Positions 55,554-64,000 of a DNA stretch of 64,000 nt are shown one piece after another. Position numbers and translations under genes: made by a program. This DNA is from Alligator mississippiensis (Eukaryota; Chordata; Crocodylia; Alligatoridae). Each line of letters opens with the position of its first letter. Within the stretch, counting starts at the first letter, position 1. The notes under the pieces were generated by a model. The model worked only from the letters and a program-made list of their open reading frames with translations. It was not told the DNA's origin and did not search any database. Location of the stretch: positions 239,408,719 to 239,472,718 of the forward strand of contig NC_081824.1 in assembly GCF_030867095.1 (NCBI RefSeq). The letters are read 5' to 3'.

Positions 55554-55964
55554 CAGTAAAATCTCTGTTATCCGGGGTGAGTGGGGAATGGGGAGTGCCA
55601 GTTATCTAAAAATTCCAGTTATCTGAGAGAGATACTCAAGGAAGACAGTGCCATTCTTGTAGTGCAAATTTTCAAATTATTAGTGTACAGTACATTACAG
55701 TATAACATACTGTATAAAGAATAAAATAGTATACAGATAAAAATGCCATAATAGTCACTCACCCCAAATGCCAGGGCAGCCCGGCCGCAGGTTGCTGCAG
55801 CAGGGGGGAGAGGTGCACACACTTGGATACCCTACATGGGTACCCTCAGAGCAGCACAGCAGGCAGCAAAGCAACATGGTGTGGTGCCATGTTGTCCCAC
55901 CACTGACATTTAGGTTAATTAAGTATTCTACTTAGTTAAATGCCAGATAATAGGGATTTTACTG
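55554..55964. mobile_element. Tigger/pogo-like non-autonomous element
   Basis: Inverted ends cagtaaaatctctgttatccgg and ccagataatagggattttactg lie between TA dinucleotides at 55552-55553 and 55965-55966. The TIR closely follows the Tigger pattern known in amniote genomes. Internal ccagttatct repeats echo the end. It has no transposase. Confidence 0.88.
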
Positions 55965-55969
55965 TACTT

Positions 55970-57240
55970 AATTTGGTACCTGCCTTATGAAGTACATAAC
56001 TCCAGATAAGGTAGCTGTAGTCACTTATACAGTATTAGAAAAGTGTTTTGGGGGTGTCTTAGTTTGTGTGCACTCAAATTTAGGCAACTCTGAGACCTAA
56101 TTTTTTTCAGGATGGATACTCAAAGCTTTCTAAAAAGATAAAATCCTTTTTGAGGTTCTTAAATGAACACTCAAATTGAGACACTCAAAATTGCTGTTTT
56201 AAAAATCTTTGGATCATGGATCTGTACTAAGCTAAGCCTTGCAGTAAGATAGTACTCGTATTTGAAATTTCATAAGAATTTTCCAGCATTGTTCTTTTTA
56301 ATAGAAGTTTGTGTTGTTTATTTTTCAACTTTTCCCATGATTTTAAGGAAGACAGATGTCATTTGTTGCAGCGATACCAAGGCAGGTGTATCTTACTTCC
56401 AATGCTACAGCAATAATGCTCAGGTAATGAAAAGAATACTCAAGATTTCCAGTAAGTGATGCAGTGAAACTATGCTGTCTTCCAGTTGATGTCCCAGCTG
56501 AGATGTGTTTAGCTTGCAAAACATAAGTTTCATAGTAGTAGTTAGTTAGTACTCTTAATTTTGGGACTTTCTAATGTTACTGTAATTTGAGAAAACCACA
56601 GTATTTTCAAGCATTTTTTCTCTACAAGTAATTGCTAGTTTATATATAAACTTATTTCAAGTGTAAGGTTCTTAGATTTTAGAATGTGTTTTATAACAAT
56701 GCTGTATTACTTGGATATCCATTAAGGATGTTTAAAAGCCATGTGTGTTAATTTGGGCATGTGTTCAGTTCAGAAGGGTATTAATAAAATAAACGAGGCT
56801 TTTGAAAGCTGTAGAATGAAACAGAGCTTATTGTGAAACTTTGACTGCAGCTGTGTACAATTTAAGGAGCGTATGGCATGCTGCTTTGAACACAAAGAAT
56901 ATTAAACATAACATAAAACATGGAACAGAGCTACCAACATCCTAAAAAAACTGCATTGCATGGACATTGAGGATTTCAGGTTGTTCAAGAGATAGGAAGT
57001 TTCTCCATGTGCCTTATAGGGGATAGGTCTATTTCCCAAAATACTAATTTTAGCCCCTGTAATAGACAGATTATTTCCCAGCTCCTCAAATAGAGTGAAT
57101 GATGGCAGTCCAAAGCCAACTCGGCCAAATATATGAGAGCTGGCTGTTTGCTATGTCAAACGTCTTTTGAGCTAGGAAAAGGCAAATCGAATTAGGAAAC
57201 TTTTCATAGTCTAACACCGTAACAGTTTCAGATAGGTTGA
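55970..57240. other. Unassigned DNA, one doubtful exon
   Basis: At 56350-56423 a possible exon is preceded by cccatgattttaag and followed by gtaatg. It is open in one phase only (KTDVICCSDTKAGVSYF), and that phase does not follow from the candidate exon at 40539. Otherwise AT-rich DNA with no feature. Confidence 0.25.
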
Positions 57241-57249
57241 GTGTCCTTT

Positions 57250-58460
57250 TCAATTACCTGGTGTCCCAGGGACGCCGGGGTTAGAAGGAAATCCCGGGGC
57301 AAAACCAGGGGGGAAGTAAACACTTACTTACCTCACGCAGAAGCCGGAGGGAGCAGGGACACGCGCGCGGGAAAACCGCCAGCGTGATTTGTAAGCCGCG
57401 CTTATATCCAGCTGGGGCCGGGTGACGTCAGCAGGAGACGCCACCCGGCAGGAATAAAAGGTGGCCCCGGGAGCGGAGCAGGGCCGGAAGTGGGGAAAGC
57501 CCGCAGGGAACCCCGAGAGCAGGACCCGCGCCTACGGGGCCCGTGTACCCAGCCTGACGGGGGAAGCCGTGGCAGCGGCAGCGGCGTCGGCAGCGGCGGT
57601 GAGAACGGCAGCGGCAGCAGCGCCGGCAGCTACAGCAGTGAGAGCTGCGTTCTTAAGGGAGCCGACAGAGGAGGTGGAGACGACGTCGGCAGCAAGACTA
57701 AAGAAGGAATCGGCTACGGTTCCGGTAAGGGAGTGGGTGGCGTAGCCGGTGAGGAAACCGGCAGCGGACCCGGCGAGAGAGCCGACAGACGGACCGGCAG
57801 CGGAACCGGCGAGGGAGTGAACGCCGGATACGAGACTCCCAGAGAGCGGGAGCCACGGTCCCGGAGGGTAGACACTCGGGGGAGTCGGTGGCCTTAAGCC
57901 ACCCGACAGACTTTGAGCCAGGACAGCCCATCTATCGGGGCTTAGGCACTGGGGTCAGATCCCGGGCCAGGCGTGATAGAAGGGATTGACTTTCTGTTTT
58001 GTTGTTCGCTTTCCTTTAGGCTCTCTCATTTTGTGTTGCAGTGGCCTCGGGTCAGTGTAGGCTAGGGGCAGCAGGGAATCGGGGTGTGAGACCCTCAAGG
58101 CGGATTCCAGTCTGGGAAGCTTGGGTCTCCGGAGTGGGGACCACTGGGAGGCACAGGAACGAAAACACAGCAGGATCTCCAAACGAAGGCCACAGGGAGA
58201 CCCGCAGCAGCAGGTGGCGATTGGCCGGGGTGTAGGGGAAGTTGGAGCCCCGTGAGTGCCCGCCGAAGGCGTGACGACCCTGGAGGCGGTGTTAACGGAG
58301 ACCCCCACCACTGAGGTTCCATCTGAAGTCGTGGCAGGCGAGGTTAGGGGGCCTCCCGACACCACCCAAGGTACCTTTCAGGGCCCTCTCGTAGGCTCGG
58401 GCAAGCTAGAACAGCCACCCGAGCAAAGGCAGCTCGAGAGCGCCTAGTCGAGCAGAGGCA
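57250..58460. promoter_or_regulatory. GC-rich island with promoter signals on both strands
   Basis: A sharp CpG-rich block in AT-rich DNA. A CRE (tgacgtca, 57423-57430) sits in the centre. To its right is a plus-strand TATA-like aataaaagg (about 57453) and an ETS-type ccggaagt (57484-57491). To its left, on the minus strand, a TATA-like ggatataagcgc (about 57400) is followed by the excellent splice donor gaggtaagtaag (GT at about 57336). The plus strand has a possible donor (ccggtaaggg, 57724) and acceptor (ttgtgttgcag, 58040). It may be a bidirectional host promoter or the LTR-leader of a retroelement; tggtgtcccaggg near 57260 and the lack of a recognised protein leave both open. Confidence 0.5.
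57461..57745 (+). other. Ala-rich open frame, doubtful CDS
   Basis: A 94-codon frame downstream of the TATA-like box is rich in Ala, from gcagcggcagc repeats, and in Gly in the neighbouring frame (57490-57897). It has no recognised domain. The composition explains the lack of stops, so I do not treat it as an established gene. Confidence 0.2.
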
Positions 58461-58469
58461 GGCACACCT

Positions 58470-60470
58470 GGCTTACAGTGGGAATTCAAAATCAGTCTGA
58501 TAATGTTACAGAGAATGTATATGCAGTATGTGTAAATGTGCACACAAAAATCCCCAACCCCTCAGGTGTAAGTGTATATTTCCCAGTACGTTATACAAGT
58601 ATGCTGTTAGTATACAAACATACTGTCGGTGCTTCCTTGGTTTAAGAAAACAGTTTAGAGCAGCATCCCAGTGAACACTCAAACTTTCTTTTTTCCAGTC
58701 CAGAAATTTCACATTTTCTCATTCTGGCAGATCAATTTCTAAAGAAAATCAGGTGTCTGTTTTGCAACTGAAAAGAGGTCCAAATGAAACCCATCCTTCT
58801 ATTGGATATGGAGGGAGTGGCCCATTGAGAAGATGGGTCACTGTATGCAACGCACTGCCTCGATACAAGGTAATGGCATTGGCTTTGGGGATCGGCAATC
58901 TTTGGAGAACACTTTTCATGTTGAAAATGAAGGTAGTCATATGGCTGCTTTCAGATGTTAAAAAAACAAACCCGTGCTTTACCGGAAGAAGCAGTGCATT
59001 AGTTTGACCTGGCTCCACAGCATGTTTATTTCAGGCAGTTCAGTGGGGCTTTTGGGGACTTTTATCTAATAGCTGATTCAATCAGCTATTAGATAAAAGT
59101 GCCAAAAAAGCCCCACTGAAGTGCCCACTCTATACAAATATTGGGCGATCCAATTCCAACTAGCGTGATGCCTCTTCAGTTGAGTAACAAGTTCCAAAGC
59201 CAAGACGGGTTTGGAATCACCACCCATAAGGGAAGGAAAGAAGTGTAATAAGAATGTCACATGTAAAAGCCTTACTGAAGGGAAATGCAATATAAATTAA
59301 ATATGGTACCTGAAAGATCCCCCTTTTCTTTAACACACTCTGCAGATATGTATAGATTAACATGTAGCATATGCAACTCTAATGGACTTGCATGCAAACC
59401 ATATAGACTTAGGTTCACATAGTAAACTTTCAAATTGTGCACACTACAGATGTCTGAATGAGTGAGTGTTGATGGGCTGAGGCTGCACATCTTGTGGTTT
59501 CATTGGGAAGCCTTTGCTCCTTTCATTTTTATCCTTTTTTAACTCCTGTATGTTAAAGCTCACAACTCTCATCCTGTAACCTCACAACTGCCTTGCAGCA
59601 CATTCCAGCCCTATGATTTCATGATACCAGGCAGCACTCCCCTGCCATGCTGCTATGCCACCTGCTGATTCACACAGGATGAACAAGCAGGGAACATAAA
59701 CTCTTTCCAGAAGAGAAATATCTGTATATTTTTAGTACTAGAAACCCATGATTCCTTTAAGGATTTTTATACAGACTTTCTAACACAGTGGAATATTCCA
59801 TATCATCCTGTTTGTTGTAACCTCTCTTGCTTTATGTTCCTGGATACAGTCAAAGGAATTAAAGATGAAAGACTTGTAGTCGACTGGTCTGGGAGCTGAA
59901 GTGGGATTGTTTTCTGTACTGCTTAATTTAGGTCCAGCCTCTCATTTTTTGTTTGCTTAGTTATGAAGCATCATATTGGATAATTGCTGAACTCAGAATA
60001 AATATAATGTGTCTACAATCTATTCCTTTCATTGAATCTATCGCTGTCTGTATACAAAGCAGATCTTTTATCAGCAGCTATTTACCACTTGAACATACAG
60101 ACAAAAACAAAAAAAAAGGTATTACTTGGCTCCCTTTCATTTTATGGTCCATTCAGAGATGCTGCTCTTTTTCATAAAGTCAAAGAACTCTTGTCTTGAT
60201 TAATCTATGTTGGCTTTTCTTTCCCAATATATACCACCCCATCTATTGCTATGTTATATATTAAACCCATATATTAAATCGATTTTTCTGTAGAGCTCAT
60301 TTATAACTTGACTTGATATTTTAACAGTAAGTGCATTTATTTGAATAGGGAATATACATAAAGGTCTCTGAGTTTTCTGGTGACCTGATTAAAGGCATTA
60401 CTTGACTAAGTTTAAGGAGATCATCAACACAATCATATTGCAGGGAGCTGCATTAAGCATTCTCTGTCTT
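58470..60470. other. Unassigned DNA
   Basis: Apart from the palindrome at 59039-59120, no feature was recognised. A fragment near 59600 (ttccagccctatgatttcatgat) resembles a CR1 3' terminus but stands alone. Confidence 0.35.
59039..59120. repeat. Near-perfect ~40-bp-arm palindrome
   Basis: ttcagtggggctttt...agctgatt is mirrored after a single base (c, 59079) by aatcagct...aaaaagccccactgaa. Only about two to three mismatches lie in the arms. It could be a tiny foldback element or a replication-derived inverted duplication. Confidence 0.93.
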
Positions 60471-60474
60471 GGAG

Positions 60475-61565
60475 TAGGGGCAGGCAGTCATTTTGGCTGG
60501 AGGGCCACTTCAGGAATTTTGGTGAGCCGTTGTGGGCTTGGGGGGCGGGGAGAAGGACCGACATGGTGTGTGCGCGGGACGGACAGGTCAGGATGACCAG
60601 TTAGCAGGGCTGGAGTTTGGAGGTAGTGGAGGTGCTAGCAGTGGCAACCAGAAGGAGCTGCTGCTGTGGTGGCTTCTTAGAAGTGGAGTCAGATTAATGA
60701 CCGCCCCCCCGCCCGTGGTGAGGGAGGGAGTTGGGCTATGGCTGGGGTAGGCACTGCCCAGGCACAGGACAGAGCCCTGGCTCATCTGAGGGGTGCGGGG
60801 AGAACGGAGGGGGGCAGCTCCCGCTGCTGCATGCCGCACGTCCAGTGCTCGCTCAGCAGCTCCCTCCACTTGTCTGGGGGGGGGGGCCATGTGCCCCCAG
60901 ATCTGTGTGGGGTGGGCCAGGCAGGCTGGGAGCCACGCTGTGCTCAGGGCAGGTGGCGGCAGCACTGGGAGGGAGGCTTTGGGGAGTGCTGCAGCCACCC
61001 CAAATTTCACAATAGCATCCCCGTAGCTCCCTCTCAACGCCGCCGCTGCTCACTGTGAGCACAGCACAGCCTTTTGCCCCAGCCCGCCCTGCCCTACCCT
61101 GCACACATCCAAAGGCACACACCTCACCCCCCCATCTCCTTTCCTCCTCCCCTGTGCCCTCCCAGATGAGTGGTGGGAGCTGCCAGATGAGTGGCGTGCA
61201 GCAGCAGGAGCTGTGTGCGTCTCCCCGCACCCCCTGGATGAGCCATTGCTCCATTCCACACGTACCTCACCTCAGCTGGGCAGCTCCTACCCCAACCCCA
61301 CTCCCTCCCTTACCACAGGGGACCTTGATATGCCCTTCCCCCCACTCCTTCCCTCCCTCCTCCCCTTCCACAGTCTTAGCAGCTGCACGCAGCTCTCCAT
61401 GCTGCTGGGCTGTGCTCCTCGCTGCCTGCATGCTGCGCTGCAGCTGCATGCACACTCGAGCATTTATTGGCCAAATCATGAGCCACTTCAGGCTGATTTC
61501 CTATTAGTCAATTTTCTTTATATTGTGCCGATCCAATATTCAACTGATGTATTGGTGTACCTCTA
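60475..61565. mobile_element. Composite hAT remains
   Basis: The left edge taggggcaggcagtcattttggctgg resembles the 62424 family. The right edge actgatgtattggtgtacctcta (to 61565) is the right terminus of the family seen at 33209-34344. The ends do not pair with each other and no shared flank exists, so at least two elements are nested or truncated. The GC-rich interior contains an inverted similarity between about 60774-60870 and 61150-61255. Confidence 0.5.
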
Positions 61566-62423
61566 ATGCAATCCTGATGGCAACTTTCAAGCACTCTCTA
61601 ATCTGTAGCCCACAAGCATCATGCAGCAGTTCTGTTGGAAGACTTTAGGTTTGAGGTGATGCAGAGGGGAAATGGGGAGACAGCAGGATTAGGGAAGCTT
61701 GAGGGCTGGGTGTATTTGGAGGAGGTTTGGGGGCAGGTATGTAGGGTAGAAAGGGATTATGGGCTGTGCGAGAGCTGTGGACATAAACCAAATATGTAAA
61801 AAGACAAGGGGAAGCAGTATTCTTAGAGGAGATATTGGGGCCCAATGGAGTTTGAGCTGAGGAATGGGAGGCAGAAAGTATGGAGAAAGAACATTGCTTT
61901 AACAGACCCCAACCCCTTGTGGTTCTTCAGGTTACAGCTCTGCTTTAACCATAGGCTTTGTCAGTGATCTTTTCTCCATTCCACAAGTCCTGCTTTTTTC
62001 ATGCTTCTTCCATGCAGACCATCTTCATGGTCCACACTTCTCCCCCACTAGTGTCTTAGTCCCTGCCATGCTTTCCCAGTAATCTACAGAAATTAACTCT
62101 TACGTGTTGGTTATTGTTGCTGTCTGTCTGCAAGACTGAATATGAACTGATGGTGGTACTTATAGAAAATTCATGAAAACATTGCTATCTATTGATACAG
62201 ACCATTGGTTGAAGGTGGGTGGCACTTACTGGGCTGAAGCTCTTACTTAGAAGCTTTCCCAGCTGTAAGGGTATCTGTGGTTTGACCACCAAAGAGATTG
62301 ACTATCTCCAGGGATTGTGTCCTATGAAGTGTTCTTCATATGTTTGGTTTTCTCACTGTGCTGATCCTCAGGCCATCCCTGCATTTCTGGGTAAAATCTC
62401 TTTGTAATGGTGTGTTCCTACTT

Positions 62424-62700
62424 CAGGGGCTGGCAATTATTTCGGCTGGAGGACCACTTAATGAGTTTTGGCAAGCTGTTAAAATCACCTGCCCCTTGAC
62501 AGGTGACCTGCCCCCTGGTTGCCATCTTGGGACGGAAGTCCTGCCACCATCCCCTGACCTTTGCCACCAGAAGTCCTTCCCCTTCCCCCCCACAAATACT
62601 CTTTTTGGGAAGGGGGTTTGCCATCTTGGAACTGGAAAAAAACACAAGTTATACTAAATATCAAACATTGACAATAATGTATTTTAATTTTATTTAAAAG
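62424..62700 (+). mobile_element. hAT-like left end
   Basis: caggggctggcaattatttcggctggaggaccactt is a hAT-type left terminus closely related to 60475. A right end was not found; the border given is a guess where AT-rich sequence follows. Confidence 0.4.
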
Positions 62701-62759
62701 AATATTTGTGTCTTGATTTGTGTATGTGTTGTGTATATAGAGGTGATTGCATAATAGCT

Positions 62760-63190
62760 CAAAATTAAGTCTTATTCTTGTATATTGGGGATGTGTGGAG
62801 GAATTGGGGGTAAGGTTGGGTGGTAATGGGGTTTGTGGGGGATGTAGATATATGTGCATGTGTTTGTATAGGATGTGGGGTGTGTGCAGAAGTGGATGGG
62901 TGCATATGGGGGGTTTGTGGGCGCTGTTTGTAGGGATGTGTGGTTGTGTGTAGGTGGTTATGGGGTTTGTAGGGGGTTGTGGGATGTGTGGAGGGGAAGG
63001 GTGGCTGGGGATGTGTGTGTGGGGGGTGCAGGTGCATGTGTGTGGTGGGATGTGTGTAGCAGTGCACAGGGCTCCCCCCAGAGGCATGCTGGTGTGTGCG
63101 GGGGAGGGTGTGGTGTTTGTGGGGTGCGTTATTGTGGGCAGGAGGGTATAGTTGTGGGGTTTGCAGGGGAGGGTTTGTGGGTATAGTGGG
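62760..63190 (+). repeat. GT-rich low-complexity tract
   Basis: G and T dominate, with words such as tgtgtgggg and ggtgtgtgc. The 252-codon minus-strand frame (62485-63243; His/Pro/Thr-rich) is the translation of this simple sequence and not a gene. Confidence 0.85.
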
Positions 63191-64000
63191 GTGTATAGGG
63201 GAGTCCCTCGTGTGCACCCCCCCGAGCTGTCCAGCCCCTGCAACAGCCCAGAGCTCTCACACCCTGCGGCACCTCCCCACCACTACCAACAGCACACAGC
63301 CCCAGCACACCCCATGTCCAGTCCGGATTTACCCTCGCTGGAATGGATAAGCCAGAACCTGGGCAGCCCCAACCCAGCCCGCTCCACACTGCCTGCATGT
63401 GCTGCATCTAGCTTCCCCCTGGGCACACAGCAGGGCTGGGGCGGCTCTAATGCTGTACTGCCTTTCTAGGCATCCCAGGTGGCAGGCAGCTCCTGGGTGC
63501 TGCTGCCGCTGGCCCCAGCCCCACGGTACCAGCGGGGACCAGTGCTGCACAATCCTGACCCCATGTGCCCTATGCCTGCTCTGGGCTCAGTGTGGGGTAA
63601 AAGAGGCCCCTCCCCCTTGCTGCTGCTGGCACTTCCTGGTCTAGCCTCCCAGAACCCTCAGCGTGCAGGGCTGCCCTGCGTCTGCTGTGTCACTGCTGCC
63701 TCTGGGCTACCCAGTGGGGTAGCAGTGGCGGTGCAGAGTAGACAGTGGGCAGCCCCGCTAATAACACTGTACAGTAGCATGTCAAGCAAAAACCGTGGTA
63801 CTACACTACTGTGAAGTGGTCATATTAGGCTACTGTACAGTAAGCATCACAAAAAAACCCTGTGTGCCAGCACTACTGCGTGGTAGCATGAGTTGCGCGT
63901 TTAGTTAGTACATCATTAAGCAAGTACTAAATTAAATGTGCAGTAACTATTGCACGTTAATAAAAGTGTAGATATGCCCAGTGAATTCATACACAACTTG
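63191..64000. other. Unassigned GC-rich DNA and possible transposon end
   Basis: Pro-rich frames without domains to about 63700. From about 63760 the sequence (ctgtacagtag repeated in both orientations, then ttaataaaagtgtagatatgccc near 63958-63980) looks like the right end of a non-autonomous DNA element, but its left half was not found. Confidence 0.3.

Noticed and set aside
56350..56423. Possible exon KTDVICCSDTKAGVSYF...
   Set aside because: Open in one phase only, phase incompatible with the candidate exon at 40539, acceptor weak; kept only as a note.
62485..63243. 252-codon His/Pro/Thr-rich minus-strand frame, the second longest in the window
   Set aside because: Mostly the complement of the GT-rich tract, with hAT-like sequence at its end; no domain, and composition explains the absence of stops.
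1..64000. tRNA, rRNA or other classical RNA genes
   Set aside because: No segment with a convincing tRNA cloverleaf or rRNA core was found by eye; a covariance-model scan would be needed to exclude small RNAs.

Overview
This is a gene-poor, repeat-rich stretch of a vertebrate nuclear genome, with no sign of operons, Shine-Dalgarno sites or dense coding. The repeat fauna points to an amniote, most likely a non-avian sauropsid such as a crocodilian or turtle. It includes three CR1 non-LTR retrotransposon copies, two L1/Tx1-like copies, one R2-like copy, about ten hAT-type elements with 8-bp target duplications, pogo/Tigger-like elements with TA duplications, solo-LTR-like blocks and a probable MIR relic. 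The species is inferred from repeat types only. No search was run.

Layout. 0-10 kb: a 1-kb inverted repeat (226-1214), a 580-bp palindromic element (1885-2465), a hairpin-forming minisatellite (about 6010-6330) and a broken hAT/CGGBP1-like transposase gene (8196-9003). 10-22.5 kb: a CR1 with endonuclease and partial reverse transcriptase (10979-13586), a rearranged duplicated element (14875-16012), and a second CR1 (17400-22440) split by a 2.2-kb insert carrying a GATA microsatellite and an LTR-like block. 22.9-24.4 kb: the best candidate for a host gene, a CpG island with a first coding exon (23224-23277) and an in-phase candidate second exon (24284-24343). A weaker third exon is at 40539-40625. 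24-42 kb: long intron-like DNA filled with hAT, pogo-like and LTR-like insertions.

42.4-53.7 kb: a dense nest of non-LTR retrotransposons. A minus-strand Tx1-like element has a two-zinc-knuckle ORF1, an endonuclease and an internally deleted reverse transcriptase; a CR1 interrupts its ORF1. Upstream of it lies a nearly full-length minus-strand R2-like element with zinc finger, RT with intact YADD, CCHC and PD..D endonuclease. Its endonuclease is split by a 959-bp LTR-like insert, and a ~108-bp direct repeat lies at each end. A plus-strand Tx1-like 3' piece follows. 53.7-64 kb: mostly unassigned DNA with a Tigger-like element (55554-55964), a GC-rich island with promoter signals on both strands (57250-58460), a near-perfect 82-bp palindrome (59039-59120), hAT fragments and a GT-rich tract.

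No gene set works together as a pathway here. The retrotransposon genes are all broken by stops, frameshifts, deletions or insertions, and the only likely host gene is represented by one to three small exons.
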